Positions 17,101-26,893 of a stretch of 64,000 bases of DNA are shown one piece after another. The stretch is from the NCBI GenBank assembly GCA_030425205.1, contig JAUIAP010000008.1:124001-188000 (forward strand), given 5' to 3'. The notes under the pieces are model-generated. The model was given only the letters and a program-made list of their open reading frames with translations, did no database searches and was not told where the DNA came from. The stretch comes from Anaerolineae bacterium. GTDB taxonomy: Bacteria; Chloroflexota; Anaerolineae; Promineifilales; Promineifilaceae. Made by a program: the position numbers and the translations under genes. Position 1 is the stretch's first letter; each line of letters starts with the position of its first letter.

Positions 17101-19775
17101 GCAGACGGTTCATCGTCGCCCCCACCCGTACTGCTCGAACTCCCACATTCGGCCCCCACAAATGTAAGCTGTGTCAAATCAACTTCGATATTGGGGTCTT
17201 TAAAGATAATAATTTCAACCTGACTGGTCGGCATCTGGTCGCCGTTGAGTGCCAGATTGAACGCCCCCTCACCGATGTCTGCCCGTTGATACGTGACGTC
17301 ACTGCCCGTTGGCGCACTCAGTCGAATGTTGTAGCCATTGTTGGTGCTGGCTGTCTCATTTGTCGCGGCACTTCCTTCAAGGGCGATACCGCTGACGGCC
17401 GCATCAAAAACCACCGTCTGCTTGATCCACGTGTACTCATCGTCTGCGAGACGAACGCCGGTTGAGTCACCCGCGACGGGTGCATGGGTCCCTCCAAAGC
17501 CGACATACTCCCAATTTGCGTAGGCTACGTCACAACCATTTGACCCGCTGCCGCCAACATAAAGACCCGCATCGATATGCCCCAAGTCGATGTTTGCACT
17601 GCCGTCTACAGCGATGCTTCCCGTGTAACCAGTGGCAATAACATCACTGTCAATCGCGTCGTCGCTGCCGACATTTTGAGTCGTAAACAGATACCCACTC
17701 GGTAGGACAAACTGAATTTGATAGCTCTGCGCAACGTTCAAATCCATAAAATGGTAGCTGCTATTGGTCGTCACTTGGTCGATCTGCGTCTGCAAATTGC
17801 CGTTCCCATCATCTGTCCAAAGAATCACCGTGATCGTCTGGCCGAGAGCCGCTTCCTGCCCATCACGCACACCATTCTCGTTGCTGTCTTCCCAAACTCG
17901 CCCTGCGATAAATGGTGCAGGGGTAGCAGTCGGGGTGGGTGGTATTGGAGAAGGCGTATTCGTTGGCGTTGGTGTATTTGTTGGTGTATTTGTTGGCGTT
18001 GCCGTGTTTGTCGGCGTATTTGTAGGTGTTGCCGTACTGGTCGGCGTTGGCGTCGCCGTGTTGGTCGGTGTTGCCGTATTTGTGGGCGTTGGTGTCGCCG
18101 TGTTTGTCGGTGTACTCGTCGGCGTTGGCGTATTTGTCGGCGTTGCCGTCGCCGTGTTTGTTGGGGTTGGCGTATTCGTTGGCGTCGGTGTACTTGTTGG
18201 CGTTGCCGTATTTGTCGGCGTTGCCGTCGCCGTGTTTGTTGGGGTTGGCGTATTCGTTGGCGTCGGTGTACTTGTTGGCGTTGCCGTCGGGGTCGGTGTC
18301 GGGGTTGGTGGATCAACACATGGGCCAACCAGTTCAAAATCTCCGACATAGAGCGGCCCCGTTGGGCCCCCATTCCACATTTCAACTTGAATGCGGTCAG
18401 CACCGTTGTCGATTGCGTTTTGGTCGATGGTGAGGCTCAATTCAAATGGCGCAACCGTCGCTGTCGCACCAATTCCCGAATACTGATTTTTGATCAGCTC
18501 TTGAACAATCGCGCCACTGCTGTTTTGTATGCGCAGTTTGAAACTGAGATCGGGATCGGCTGTTTGATAAACCCCTCTAAACGTGTAGGTTTCACCAACT
18601 TGTAGCGGGGTTATGACCGTTTGGTGGATGCCCTCATTGTTGGCGATCTCTAACCCATCGGCCGCACCGCCCCACGCTTGCACATTGCCAAAATAGGCCT
18701 GCATATTGGCTGGCACAAAGCTCTGAACAACACATTCAGCCACAGGATCAGCACACGGGCCGGTCAGCGCAAGATCACCGACAAAGACCGAACCAGTTGG
18801 CCCGCCATTCCACATTTCGACTTGAATGCTGGCAGCATTATTGTCGATGGCACTTTGCGCAATGGTAAGACTCAACTCAAATGGCTCAACCGTCGCCGTT
18901 GCGCCAAGACCAGAGTATTGATCTTTGATCAGCTCCTGCACGATCATTCCGTTGCTGTCTAAGATGCGCAGTTTGAAGCTAAAGTCGGGATCATCTGTTT
19001 GATAGACCCCATTGAATGTATAGGTTTCGCCAGCTTGGAGAGGTGTCGTGACTGTTTGAAAAATACCGTCGTTATTGGCGACCTCTAACCCATTCGCCGC
19101 GCCGCCCCACGCTTGCACATTGCCAAAATAGGATTGCATGGCACTCGCATAAAAGCCGTCAACATTGCACGCCGTCGGCGCAGCATCGCACGATTCGACC
19201 AGTGCAAAGTCGCCGATAAAGAGTGGGCCAGTCGGTCCGCCATTCCACATCTCAACTTGAATGCGATCAGCACCGTTGTCAATTGCGTTTTGGTCGACGG
19301 TGAGGCTCAATTCAAACGGTTCAACCGTCGCTGTTGCGCCGATCCCAGAATATTGGTCTTTAATCAGCTGTTGAACGGTTGCCCCGCTGCTGTTTTGAAT
19401 GCGTAATTTGAAACTGAGATCAGGATCATCTGTTTGATAGACCCCCCTAAACGTATAGGTTGCGCCGACTTGCAGCGAGGTCGTGACGGTTTGGAAGATG
19501 CCGTCATTGTTGGCGACCTCTAGCCCAGCGGCCGCGCCGCCCCACGCTTGTACATTGCCAAAATAGGACTGCATGTTGGCAGGATCAAATCCGCTCACAT
19601 CACACTCGGTAGAAGCGTTGGACATGGCAACCCCGTTTGTGGGATTATCGGCGGGGGGGGTGTCTACAATTGCGGCGTTCGTATCGGCCGAAACAAACGC
19701 AAAGACAAGGAACAAAACGACGACATGCAAAACGATACGTGTTGAAAAGTGGAAACGACCTTTCTTAGAATACAT
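14199..19775 (-). CDS. Giant modular secreted protein with two SGNH hydrolase modules
   Basis: This encodes 1,858 residues from ATG 19775, with GGAGG 7 bases upstream; a GTG one codon earlier is less well spaced. Order: signal peptide (to about 35); three near-identical domains of about 145 residues (58-490) sharing [10 protein letters not shown] and [12 protein letters not shown]; a Thr/Pro/Asn linker (about 490-613); an SdrD-B-like domain (about 622-738). A further beta domain comes next, then two copies of TIG-like domain plus discoidin-like domain plus SGNH/GDSL hydrolase. SGNH blocks are GDSLT and GSND with DGVHH (about 1158-1341), then GDSLA and GTND with DGTH (about 1645-1832). The family includes carbohydrate and lipid esterases; the substrate is probably extracellular polysaccharide (inference). 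No cell-wall anchor is visible at the C-terminus. Confidence 0.88.
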   Translation of the reverse strand: MYSKKGRFHFSTRIVLHVVVLFLVFAFVSADTNAAIVDTPPADNPTNGVAMSNASTECDVSGFDPANMQSYFGNVQAWGGAAAGLEVANNDGIFQTVTTSLQVGATYTFRGVYQTDDPDLSFKLRIQNSSGATVQQLIKDQYSGIGATATVEPFELSLTVDQNAIDNGADRIQVEMWNGGPTGPLFIGDFALVESCDAAPTACNVDGFYASAMQSYFGNVQAWGGAANGLEVANNDGIFQTVTTPLQAGETYTFNGVYQTDDPDFSFKLRILDSNGMIVQELIKDQYSGLGATATVEPFELSLTIAQSAIDNNAASIQVEMWNGGPTGSVFVGDLALTGPCADPVAECVVQSFVPANMQAYFGNVQAWGGAADGLEIANNEGIHQTVITPLQVGETYTFRGVYQTADPDLSFKLRIQNSSGAIVQELIKNQYSGIGATATVAPFELSLTIDQNAIDNGADRIQVEMWNGGPTGPLYVGDFELVGPCVDPPTPTPTPTATPTSTPTPTNTPTPTNTATATPTNTATPTSTPTPTNTPTPTNTATATPTNTPTPTSTPTNTATPTPTNTATPTNTATPTPTSTATPTNTPTNTATPTNTPTNTPTPTNTPSPIPPTPTATPAPFIAGRVWEDSNENGVRDGQEAALGQTITVILWTDDGNGNLQTQIDQVTTNSSYHFMDLNVAQSYQIQFVLPSGYLFTTQNVGSDDAIDSDVIATGYTGSIAVDGSANIDLGHIDAGLYVGGSGSNGCDVAYANWEYVGFGGTHAPVAGDSTGVRLADDEYTWIKQTVVFDAAVSGIALEGSAATNETASTNNGYNIRLSAPTGSDVTYQRADIGEGAFNLALNGDQMPTSQVEIIIFKDPNIEVDLTQLTFVGAECGSSSSTGGGDDEPSAENTMIEVANSSGVYNYPVGIFGNGFGNQIGAVTILGESAEILTWTDSFIRVRILNQTDGVGSLEVTTSDDEVDNWPFEVYSVDSAFTNSAGTFKNLFTGRVAILENLSSNVACFHVDDNATILASQFLTNYDCTAGYADFDLTNGAATISVDTDETFDANSDYYFQFFADGGWYEYQEFPDSPFAKTYEIQLSEDGNEPWVTVHSEGDNQRGSRLHKVTIPDDGNEYEWVRMRVTAATAGTTFRMLEVRFFEQTGSGDQTDTFALFGDSLTAAAFDNPDTKYGFAGNVKAGRNADNDIIFNVFGLVGASAYVNLVEDANSANDLYDALALDNNQAEMTYWGIGLGSNDAGFSADYGSRLEPAIIDLLALGRVPIIARMPDTAEALYRDGEFWGDIESKREILIAIDQLAAKYKLIPGPDLYTEFRLNIETAAASYYDNGTYQPDGVHHTTEGSRKLVELWSDTIVNIPSLNSPPPPPSNEPVIEVANISGVSGYEIGIFGSGFGHMTQTVTILDAPATILEWTNSFVRVVVPSGVNGLGDLRLTNATGAETTSEFNVYTIDSRWLDQPDTSYLNVSHGKPTTLGNVNSAASICYDVDDNSQLDASTYLTAYTCKDGIAAKFDADAAQGEVATITVDFEAPLLDGEYLFQFFSVASWSAGDGCSDQTGFPVAYTIRVSADNATWSAPLVTETANARGHRSHNLSLSGDIQYIQLAVTDTIGDCRGNDGINDFQMKEVRVYQVVGGNSPTEAIAMYGDSLAVGAFNSHVGATNLNARLDSFPSDIPFAPYGFIGRKAEGLMYDGFGRPDLLADVVAGDAIASNALYWGIALGTNDMNIGDEKAAGFSDPNSQFNQYDVHLRAAIEQLRDADRVPILARFPDTDENAEYGGFGFLAAKKILLNEIDRLNAEYRLIPGPDLYTEFRLNIERENDSWLSDFDGTHLVGEGHSAWIQLWADALSKGFTYRTP
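17936..18310. repeat. Coding minisatellite for the Thr/Pro linker
   Basis: About 375 bases of tandem six-base units (variants of GTTGGC and GTATTT read on the plus strand) encode the [10 protein letters not shown]-type linker of the giant secreted protein. Longer blocks are also repeated almost exactly, for example around 18127-18195 and 18205-18280. This indicates expansion by slippage or unequal exchange, and linker length probably varies between strains. Confidence 0.85.
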
Positions 19776-20238
19776 CACAATACCTCCAAAACAGTGTAAA
19801 TTTGGTCTCGAAGGCTCCCTGATGCCTAGCTATCGCCATCCACGATTTACTTTGCGAAACAACACATCTCAGCAAAGATGACAAGCTCATTCAGTACATC
19901 TACCTAACATGCAAAAAAGCAGATTGCAACGTTTTGCGAGGCATTCCCCATCTGTGGCGTATTTAGTTGTGATACTGTCCTGTGTCTTAAACTGCGACTT
20001 TTTCTGAACTACTATGGATAGTTGAAGCGATGCGTCCACCCATAAAAAAAGCGTTAAACACGGTAGGTCAGAAGCTTATGTCAACAGATTCCATCTGTCA
20101 AGTTAATGGACAAATAAAATGATTGATGCGCCACTATTTCCGCCAATATTGTTGATATGATGAGATGAAATAGCTAGTCAGCTTCTTGGCTGACCTCTGA
20201 AGTGCTGTAACAGTGAAGGCCAACTCATCGTCGCAATA
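19776..20238. other. Divergent intergenic region, no gene seen
   Basis: These 463 bases separate the giant secreted protein (minus) from the AraC regulator (plus) and must hold both promoters. I see the GGAGG site of the minus-strand gene at the left edge and AT-rich stretches around 20090-20170. There is no convincing promoter pair, hairpin, small gene or repeat. Confidence 0.5.
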
Positions 20239-21120
20239 ATGAACAACGACAACATTCCCACCTATCGTCTGCCGACGACCACAACGCTAGAGTTGCCCCT
20301 ACTCGTCTCACGACTGAACCCAGCACACTCAACCGGATGGGATAGTGTGCCAGATCGTCATACGTTTTATGCGATCTTTTGGATTACAGCAGGGCAAGGA
20401 CAGCATGTGATCGACTTTGTGGCACACGACATTCGGCCGAATTCACTCTTCCTGCTTTGTCCCAATCAAACCCATTTTTTTGAAGTGAGTGAGCCTATCG
20501 CTGGTCATACGCTATTTTTCAATGAGCAGATCGTCTATCGCAATACACACACGCGGCAGATGGCAAAATTGTTCTACCTCGCTGAACAGCAACCTGCCTA
20601 CTATCCCACCGCGACCCAATCAGACATCGTGACCGGCACAATGGCACAGCTCTATCGTGAATTTCATGCGGATGAAGCGGGGCGCGTTGAGGCGATCTCC
20701 CATTTAGTCCAGTTCTTGTTTATCCAAATTCAGCGCATCTACAACCTTGCGGTGCTCGGCGGTCATTCGGAAGCCGAGACGAAGTTAACCGCTGAATTCC
20801 AACATCTCGTAGGGCAACAATTCGCCACGCATCATCGCCTCAATGATTACGCCAACCAGCTGGGCGTTAGCACAGGCTATCTCAATTCGCAGGTTAAAAC
20901 GGTGACGGGACGTTCGGCCGCCGAGCATATTCGTCAGCGCATTTTGGTCGAGGCGATGCGGCTCCTCACCCACACTGAGATGAGCGCGGCTGAAATCGCG
21001 TGGCAGATTGGGTTCAAGGACAATGCGTATTTCGGCCGATTCTTCAAACGTGAAACGGGCCAAACACCGCTCACCTTCCGCCGCACGAGATACGAAAAGT
21101 ACCATCTTCTCCATAAATAA
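20239..21120 (+). CDS. AraC-family transcriptional regulator
   Basis: This encodes 293 residues. The N-terminal half (about 30-110) has the strand pattern of a cupin ligand-binding domain. The last hundred residues hold two helix-turn-helix units, including LNDYANQLGVSTGYLNSQVK and the family signature AAEIAWQIGFKDNAYFGRFFKRETGQTP. It precedes DoxX by 57 bases on the same strand and may control it or the sugar-metabolism pair that follows. The ligand cannot be read from sequence; the local context offers a sugar or an oxidative signal as possibilities. No strong ribosome site is visible (GAAGG lies about 17 bases upstream), so the start carries some doubt. Confidence 0.92.
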   Translation: MNNDNIPTYRLPTTTTLELPLLVSRLNPAHSTGWDSVPDRHTFYAIFWITAGQGQHVIDFVAHDIRPNSLFLLCPNQTHFFEVSEPIAGHTLFFNEQIVYRNTHTRQMAKLFYLAEQQPAYYPTATQSDIVTGTMAQLYREFHADEAGRVEAISHLVQFLFIQIQRIYNLAVLGGHSEAETKLTAEFQHLVGQQFATHHRLNDYANQLGVSTGYLNSQVKTVTGRSAAEHIRQRILVEAMRLLTHTEMSAAEIAWQIGFKDNAYFGRFFKRETGQTPLTFRRTRYEKYHLLHK

Positions 21121-21177
21121 TCCTACCTGTGACGCCAATTTGTGGTCTAAAATGCCATAAACTTATTGGAGAAACAA

Positions 21178-21603
21178 ATGGATTTCAAGAATTTTCTCAA
21201 ATCAACACCAACACGCTATGACCTTGCCATCACGATTGTGCGCGTCGTGGTCGGCATTGCATTCTTTATGCACGGCTATCAAAAGTTGTTTCAGATGGGC
21301 ATCGGCGGCGTCGGCGGCTTTTTTGGCAATTTAGGCATTCCAGCCGCTGGCTTGATGGCGGCCATCGTCACGTTTGTCGAGCTATTGGGTGGGCTTGCGC
21401 TTATCTTGGGTATCGGCACACGGCTTGCAGCACTCCTGCTTTTGCTGGACATGCTGACAGCCATGTTTCTCGTGCATATCTCAAATGGGTTCTTTGTCAG
21501 CAACAATGGGATTGAGCTTGTCTTTATCTTAGCGGGGGCATGTGTTGCGCTGCTCCTCTCTGGCTCAACGCGCTACTCACTCGATGAGCAGATTTCGTCG
21601 TGA
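21178..21603 (+). CDS. DoxX-family membrane protein
   Basis: This encodes 141 residues from ATG 21178, which has GGAG 6 bases upstream; a TTG four codons earlier overlaps that site and is unlikely. Four hydrophobic helices are visible. The DoxX features are an Arg-Val-Val-Val-Gly first helix, FMHGYQKLF, a Gly-rich FGNLGIPAAG stretch and a conserved FVELLGGLAL helix. Family members are small quinone- or redox-associated membrane proteins of mostly unsettled function. It follows an AraC regulator and is followed by a terminator-like hairpin, so the two may form a small unit. Confidence 0.88.
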   Translation: MDFKNFLKSTPTRYDLAITIVRVVVGIAFFMHGYQKLFQMGIGGVGGFFGNLGIPAAGLMAAIVTFVELLGGLALILGIGTRLAALLLLLDMLTAMFLVHISNGFFVSNNGIELVFILAGACVALLLSGSTRYSLDEQISS

Positions 21604-21683
21604 ATGGGTCTTAGTTCGCCTGAAATAAACTTACCCCACGCAATATCTTTACACCCACAAAATCCCAAAGAGCGATATAGATC

Positions 21684-21714
21684 AATCCGCATTGATGAAC
21701 AATGCGGATTTTCG
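21684..21714 (+). terminator. Hairpin, probable terminator after DoxX
   Basis: AATCCGCATTG (21684-21694) pairs perfectly with CAATGCGGATT (21700-21710) around a 5-base loop. The T tract after it is short (TTTT counting the arm end), so termination strength is uncertain. Confidence 0.55.
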
Positions 21715-21825
21715 CGTTGCCAATATCGTCGTAGGGGCGGCAAGATTTGGCGACGGGTGGTAATATGACGCCGATGACGCACGATAGTGGTCTCACAACG
21801 AAACGCAGCAAATTTGGAGAATCCA

Positions 21826-22821
21826 ATGAGTAGACCAGTTACATTATTTACAGGCCAGTGGGCAGACCTGCCGCTGGAAGAACTCGCCGCTAAAGTTAGC
21901 GCGTGGGGGTTTGACGGGCTTGAGCTTGCCTGTTGGGGGGATCATTTTGAGATTGACCGCGCCCTGTCAGAGGATGGCTACGTTCAAAGCCGTCATGATA
22001 TTTTGGAAAAGCACGGCTTAAAATGTTACGCGATCAGCACCCATCTCGTCGGGCAGTGCGTGTGCGACCCAATTGACGCACGTCACAAGACCATTTTACC
22101 CGACTACATTTGGCAAGATGGTGACCCAGAAGGGGTGCGCCAACGGGCGGCCGAGGATGTCAAAAATGCGGCGCGGGCAGCCAAGCTGATGGGTGTCGAT
22201 GTGGTGAACGGGTTCACGGGCAGCTCCGTCTGGCACAAGCTCTACTTCTTCCCGCCGACCAGCCAAGCTGAAATCGACGCGGGCTATGTCGATTTCGCCC
22301 AACGCTGGACACCAATTTTTGATGTGTTTGCGGAAAATGGCATCAAGTTTGGGCTTGAAGTGCATCCGACCGAAATCGCCTACGACATCATCACGATGCA
22401 GCGTGCGCTGGCAGCGGTCGATCATCATCCCGCCTTTGGTATCAACTTTGATCCCAGCCATCTCGTCCATCAATTCGTCGATCCCGTCGCCTTTCTGTAC
22501 GCCTTCCCCGAGCGCATCTTTCACGCACACATCAAAGATACGAAGGTGACGCTCGACGGACGCAGCAGCATCTTGTCCTCTCATCTCGACTTTGGCGATC
22601 CACGTCGCGGCTGGGATTTTGTGTCGCCGGGGCGGGGTGATGTGGCGTGGGACCCCATTTTCCGTGCGCTCAACCGCATCGGCTATCATGGGCCCCTCTC
22701 GATTGAGTGGGAAGATTCCGGCATGGATCGGGATTGGGGTGCGCCAGAGGCACTGGAGCTGGTGCGGAAAAATGATTTTTCACCCTCAACGGTCGCCTTT
22801 GATGGGGCGTTTGCAAAGTAA
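21826..22821 (+). CDS. Sugar phosphate isomerase/epimerase-like TIM-barrel protein
   Basis: This encodes 331 residues from ATG 21826 with GGAG 6 bases upstream; the open frame extends further upstream without a ribosome site. It belongs to the AP-endonuclease-2-like TIM-barrel family. Metal-site residues appear in the usual places: a Glu in GLEVHPTE, an Asp/His pair in NFDPSHL, the His in HAHIKDTKV, and a Glu in LSIEWEDSG. Such proteins isomerise or epimerise keto-sugars or inositol derivatives. The next gene, 85 bases downstream, is a Gfo/Idh/MocA oxidoreductase. This pairing is usual for inositol-like or modified-sugar catabolism, but the substrate cannot be named. Confidence 0.9.
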   Translation: MSRPVTLFTGQWADLPLEELAAKVSAWGFDGLELACWGDHFEIDRALSEDGYVQSRHDILEKHGLKCYAISTHLVGQCVCDPIDARHKTILPDYIWQDGDPEGVRQRAAEDVKNAARAAKLMGVDVVNGFTGSSVWHKLYFFPPTSQAEIDAGYVDFAQRWTPIFDVFAENGIKFGLEVHPTEIAYDIITMQRALAAVDHHPAFGINFDPSHLVHQFVDPVAFLYAFPERIFHAHIKDTKVTLDGRSSILSSHLDFGDPRRGWDFVSPGRGDVAWDPIFRALNRIGYHGPLSIEWEDSGMDRDWGAPEALELVRKNDFSPSTVAFDGAFAK

Positions 22822-22906
22822 CATATCAGCGATGCAGCACGGTCGCAACGTTGCCATTCAGCACTTTAACCTGCTGACATGCTGACAAGCGAACGTGCAT
22901 TTAACG

Positions 22907-24055
22907 ATGAACAGAAAACTACAGTACGGACAAATCGGCGGCGGGCAAGGCTCATTTATTGGGGCGGTCCATCGTCGGGCGGCGGGGATGGATGGAAAGA
23001 CAGAGCTAGTGGCGGGAGCGTTTTCGAGTACGCCAGAGAAGGCGATGGCATCGGGGCGCGAGCTGTTGATTGCAGATGAGCGTAATTATGGGAGTTGGCA
23101 AGCGATGTTGGAGGGGGAGAAAAATCGGCCGAAATCCGATCAGATCGACTTCGTCAACATCGTTACCCCCAACCACATGCACTTCGCACCTGCGCTCGCC
23201 TTTTTGCAAGCGGGCTTAAACGTCATCATGGACAAGCCGATGGTGCTCAGCTCAGAGCAGGCGCAATCGCTTATTGCGGCGGTTGAGACGTCGGGCGCGG
23301 TCTTTGCGCTCACCCATAATTACACGGGCTATCCAATGGTCAAAGAGGCACGCCATTGGGTTCGCAGCGGCAAGCTCGGCGAGATCAACAAGGTGGTCGT
23401 CGAGTATCCACAGGGGTGGCTGCTGACAAGGATGGAGGATGAAAACAAGCAGGCTGCGTGGCGCACCGACCCAAAACGGGCGGGGATTGCGGGCGCAATG
23501 GGCGACATCGGCTCGCATTGCGAAAATCTAGTGAGCTACATTACAGGATTGGAGCTGGAATCGATCTGCGCCGATTTGCATACATTTGTGCCAAATCGCC
23601 AGTTGGATGATGATGTGACAGTGCTGCTGCGCTTTACTAATGGGGCGCGCGGGTTGCTCTGGTGTTCACAGATTGCGGCGGCCGAAGAGAACGATCTCAA
23701 CATTCGCGTCTACGGCTCAAAAGGCAGTCTTGAGTGGCATCAAGAAACACCCAACACGCTTCAATTCAAGGACCCCGCCGGCCCTGTGCAGATCTATAAG
23801 CGGGGCAACGGCTACTTGAGTGCAGCCGCGCAACGAGCGGCGCAGTTGCCCCCCGGTCATCCCGAAGCGTTTTACGAGGCATTCGCCAACATCTTCATGA
23901 ACTTCACCGACACCATTCGAGCGCGTCTCGCAGGGCGGGAACCATCCGAGCTAGAGCTAGATTTTCCAACCGTTTACGATGGCGCGCAGGGTGTTAAGTT
24001 CATTGAGAAAGTTGTGGCAAGCGGACATGGCGATGAGAAATGGCTTGCGTGGTAG
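22907..24055 (+). CDS. Gfo/Idh/MocA-family NAD(P)-dependent oxidoreductase
   Basis: This encodes 382 residues from ATG 22907; an in-frame GTG at 22895 is possible, and neither has a clear ribosome site. The N-terminal Rossmann fold shows the dinucleotide loop QIGGGQGSF. The family motif follows beta-5 as MDKPM, where EKP is usual. The C-terminal beta-sheet domain carries the catalytic-region [10 protein letters not shown] with its His. It is encoded just after a TIM-barrel sugar isomerase, so both probably act in one sugar or cyclitol pathway. It ends at the border of a 430-base repeat block. Confidence 0.92.
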   Translation: MNRKLQYGQIGGGQGSFIGAVHRRAAGMDGKTELVAGAFSSTPEKAMASGRELLIADERNYGSWQAMLEGEKNRPKSDQIDFVNIVTPNHMHFAPALAFLQAGLNVIMDKPMVLSSEQAQSLIAAVETSGAVFALTHNYTGYPMVKEARHWVRSGKLGEINKVVVEYPQGWLLTRMEDENKQAAWRTDPKRAGIAGAMGDIGSHCENLVSYITGLELESICADLHTFVPNRQLDDDVTVLLRFTNGARGLLWCSQIAAAEENDLNIRVYGSKGSLEWHQETPNTLQFKDPAGPVQIYKRGNGYLSAAAQRAAQLPPGHPEAFYEAFANIFMNFTDTIRARLAGREPSELELDFPTVYDGAQGVKFIEKVVASGHGDEKWLAW

Positions 24056-24068
24056 ACAGTGTCTAGCC

Positions 24069-24497
24069 ATAAAATAGGACTGCCGCCCCCGCTTCGCGTT
24101 ACCTGTGCCATTTTGAACTTTAAATTATTGAGCGGGTGGTCTTTCACCTATGGTTATTGAACTTTAAATTATTAGACTGGCAATCTTTCACCTATGGTTA
24201 AAACCAAAGGCTGACACGCAAAACACGCTAAAGCGCGTTGTCTTCTAGTGCGTTTGAACGCACTTTGTATAATAGCCTTCGGTTTCAACCGTAGGATTTC
24301 GATACCCTGAATAATTTTTGAATGTTCAAAAACCATAGGCTGACACGCAAGACACGCTGAAGCGCGTTGTCTTCCAGTGCGTTTGATCCGAAGGGTCGGA
24401 TACCGACAACGCACTTTGTGTCCCAGCCTCGAACGCGAAGCGGGGGCGGTAGGCCTATTTTAACCGTAGGATTTCGATCCCCCGATTAATTTTTGAA
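24069..24497. repeat. Composite intergenic repeat block (family R copies 2 and 3 plus a tandem pair)
   Basis: Going left to right there is first an inverted fragment of the GCGGGGGCGG tail. Next come two direct copies of a roughly 45-base unit (TTGAACTTTAAATTATT to CACCTATGGTT, 24112-24200). Then comes repeat R copy 2 (24203-24300) and copy 3 (24331-24475). Copy 3 carries an insertion of about 22 bases around ATCCGAAGGGTCGGAT, splitting the GTGCGTTT/ACGCACTT hairpin. Both R copies are followed by TTGAATGTTCAA. No gene is present in the 445-base gap. Confidence 0.75.
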
Positions 24498-24500
24498 TGT

Positions 24501-25256
24501 TCAATACGACATTGACCGTCGGGCTTGCGCGACCAGCTCATCAAAGAGACGTTGTTGTGTGGGATCATTTTCGGCCGATTTTTCAGGATGCCACTGCACG
24601 GCAAACGCCCATGGGTGATCGGAGACCTGCAACGCTTCAATGATGCCATCGGCCGCCGTCGCCACGACAGCCAATCCGTCGGCAACTCGTTTAACAGCCT
24701 GATGATGCCCTGAGTAGGTGGTCACATCGGCCGATCCCATCACGTCCGCCATCAGGCCCGTTGCCGTCAGCGGTTGAATTGCCCAGCCTTGTCCCCCAGC
24801 CCCGCGATGAATATCCTCTGGCAGCGTATCTGCAACATGCTCATGCAGCGTCCCTCCCAGCGCAACGTTTAACACCTGCATCCCGCGACAGATCGCCAAG
24901 AATGGCTGTTGCTCGTGCTCGACAAGCTCCTGCACCAGCCGAATTTCGCTCGCATCGCGCTCCGCGTCTAGCTCCGTCAGGTTGGGATGATTGTTGTTGC
25001 CGCCGTAATGCTCTGGACTGACATCTGCGCCGCCGATCACGATGATCCCATCCGTCACGTCGAGCCAACGCTGCCAGTTTGTCTCGCCCGGCGGTAACAG
25101 CAGCGGAACCCCGCCTGCCCGGCGCACCGCCGCCACATAGTCGGCAGGAATAAAGTAGAACTCATCATAATAATCATAGCGAATAAAGCGTTCGCCACGC
25201 CCGTACATCGTCAGCCCAATGATTGGGCATTTTGTTGCGGTTTGCGAGGTTGACAT
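24501..25256 (-). CDS. Class I glutamine-amidotransferase-like hydrolase (peptidase C26, PuuD-like)
   Basis: This encodes 251 residues. The nucleophile elbow is AICRGMQ (Cys near residue 123) and the distal His-Glu pair is in VQWHPEKS, completing the Cys-His-Glu triad of class I amidotransferases. A GGADVSP oxyanion-side motif precedes them. Members include gamma-glutamyl-GABA hydrolase of the Puu putrescine pathway. The divergent neighbour is a class III aminotransferase, which supports polyamine or omega-amino-acid catabolism, although gamma-glutamylputrescine synthetase and oxidase genes are not in the window. The frame continues to ATG 25256, and the divergent promoter region is 133 bases. 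Confidence 0.88.
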   Translation of the reverse strand: MSTSQTATKCPIIGLTMYGRGERFIRYDYYDEFYFIPADYVAAVRRAGGVPLLLPPGETNWQRWLDVTDGIIVIGGADVSPEHYGGNNNHPNLTELDAERDASEIRLVQELVEHEQQPFLAICRGMQVLNVALGGTLHEHVADTLPEDIHRGAGGQGWAIQPLTATGLMADVMGSADVTTYSGHHQAVKRVADGLAVVATAADGIIEALQVSDHPWAFAVQWHPEKSAENDPTQQRLFDELVAQARRSMSY

Positions 25257-25266
25257 GGGGGTGGAT

Positions 25267-25293
25267 TATACAGTGGTCTCCCATTATACTGTG
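25267..25293. promoter_or_regulatory. Direct repeat in the divergent hydrolase/aminotransferase promoter region
   Basis: TATACAGTG (25267-25275) and TATACTGTG (25285-25293) differ at one base and are spaced 18 bases start to start, about two helical turns. A regulator binding both could coordinate the two divergent genes. No regulator is encoded next to them. Confidence 0.35.
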
Positions 25294-25389
25294 CAACAAA
25301 ATCAACAATTTCAGGCTCTTTGGATATGGCGCGTGTTGCGGCCGCAACATGTTTCCCCTTTCACACAGCCAAAGAACGCGGAGAATTCA

Positions 25390-26754
25390 ATGCAGGCAAA
25401 ATCTATTGGTGAAATCAGCGCAGACTCTCTGTGGCATTCGATCAAACAGCACAAACCATTGTCCCGAATGCCACTCGTTCCAATGGTCAGCGGGGCGGGC
25501 TGTTATCTGACCGACGAGAATGGCAAGCAATATCTCGACGCAATTGCGGGGGTCTGGTGCGTCAACGTCGGTTATGGGCGCGAGGAGCTGGCGCAGGTTG
25601 GCTATGAACAGCTAAAAACGCTGGGATATTTGTCGCCGGGCATGACGAGCGAACCAACGGCGCGGCTCGCTGATAAACTGCTGCAAACGTTGGGGATGCA
25701 GGGGCGTGTGCTATTTACGTGCAGTGGGTCAGAGTCGAATGAGGCGGCGTTCAAAATAGCGTGGCAATATCATCAGCAGTCGGGCGAACCCGGTGGGTAC
25801 AATCGCAAGAAAATTATCTCGCGCTATCGGGCCTATCACGGCAACACGCTGGCGGCGTTGAGTGCGACAGGTCAGGCGGAGCGACGGATCGGCTATGGAT
25901 TAAATGCGCCCGGCTTTATCCAAATTCCACCACCCTACCCCTATCGTCGTGATACCCATTTGACAGAGGATGAACACGGCACGGCGATGGCGCAGTGGCT
26001 CGATCAGGTAATTAACTTTGAGGGTGCGCAGACGGTGGCGGCGTTTATCATGGAGCCGATCATTTCTGGCGGTGGCGTGCTGATTCCGCCCGATACCTAC
26101 ATCCCCAAAGTGCGTGAGGTGTGTGACAAGCATGGCGTGTTGTTGATTTTTGATGAGGTGGTGAGCGGTTTCGGCCGAACTGGCAAGTTCTGGGGGCATC
26201 AACATTGGGACGCAAAACCCGACATCGTGACCTGCGCCAAAGGGATTGCCAGCGGCTATCAGCCTCTCGGCGCAACGATCGTCCGCCAAGAAATTTTCGA
26301 CGCATTTCTCAGCGATGAACCCGACCTCAAACATTTTCGCCACATCAACACCTATGGGGGTCATCCTGTGGCAACCGCCGTCGCGCTCAAAAACATCGAA
26401 ATTATTGAGCGGGAAGGGCTAGCCGAAAATGCGGCCAAGATGGGTGCCTACATGCTGGAGCAACTCGGCGAGCTAGTTGAACATCCCTATGTGGGCGACG
26501 TGCGCGGGCGTGGGCTACTCGTCGGCATTGAAATGGTCGGCAACAAAGAGACGAAGGCGGCCGTCGATCCAAAAATTATCGACACCGTTTTGGGCAGCGC
26601 GCGGGCAGACGGCATCATCCTGATCAAAAATGGCAATACCGTCCCCAATTTGTGCAACATTATCGTGATTGCACCCCCATTGATTATCAATGCAAACGAA
26701 GTCGATCAATTGGTAACAGGAATAAAAAAAGGGTTGATGAAATCCATTCCATGA
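25390..26754 (+). CDS. Class III pyridoxal-phosphate aminotransferase (omega-amino acid/polyamine type)
   Basis: This encodes 454 residues from ATG 25390, preceded by GGAG with 6-base spacing; the open frame upstream is non-coding leader. Class III features are visible: FTCSGSESNEAAFK (phosphate-binding), RYRAYHGNTLAALS, and LIFDEVVSGFGRTG with the cofactor-binding Asp. Next come the Schiff-base Lys in CAKGIASGYQPLG and NTYGGHPVATAVAL. It most resembles the putrescine/beta-alanine:pyruvate branch. The adjacent C26 hydrolase and the alanine dehydrogenase downstream suggest a route in which amino groups are moved to pyruvate and released from alanine (inference). Confidence 0.92.
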   Translation: MQAKSIGEISADSLWHSIKQHKPLSRMPLVPMVSGAGCYLTDENGKQYLDAIAGVWCVNVGYGREELAQVGYEQLKTLGYLSPGMTSEPTARLADKLLQTLGMQGRVLFTCSGSESNEAAFKIAWQYHQQSGEPGGYNRKKIISRYRAYHGNTLAALSATGQAERRIGYGLNAPGFIQIPPPYPYRRDTHLTEDEHGTAMAQWLDQVINFEGAQTVAAFIMEPIISGGGVLIPPDTYIPKVREVCDKHGVLLIFDEVVSGFGRTGKFWGHQHWDAKPDIVTCAKGIASGYQPLGATIVRQEIFDAFLSDEPDLKHFRHINTYGGHPVATAVALKNIEIIEREGLAENAAKMGAYMLEQLGELVEHPYVGDVRGRGLLVGIEMVGNKETKAAVDPKIIDTVLGSARADGIILIKNGNTVPNLCNIIVIAPPLIINANEVDQLVTGIKKGLMKSIP

Positions 26755-26893
26755 GGATAATTGGTGAAGAGACTACACCGAATTTGAAAATGGGCGAATC
26801 ATTCTACTCCTTTTGATTTGTTTCGGTTTACAATCGTTGTTGCCTCTTTGTTGAAACACGAACAAAAATTCAAATGCACATTAGGAAAACAAA

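Noticed and set aside
17936-18310. CRISPR-like regular repeats
   Set aside because: The units are six bases with no spacers and they encode the Thr/Pro linker of the minus-strand protein in frame; no cas genes are nearby.
17718-18605. Plus-strand open frames opposite the linker of the giant secreted protein
   Set aside because: They consist of Cys/Arg or Val/Gly simple repeats produced by reading the six-base minisatellite on the wrong strand.
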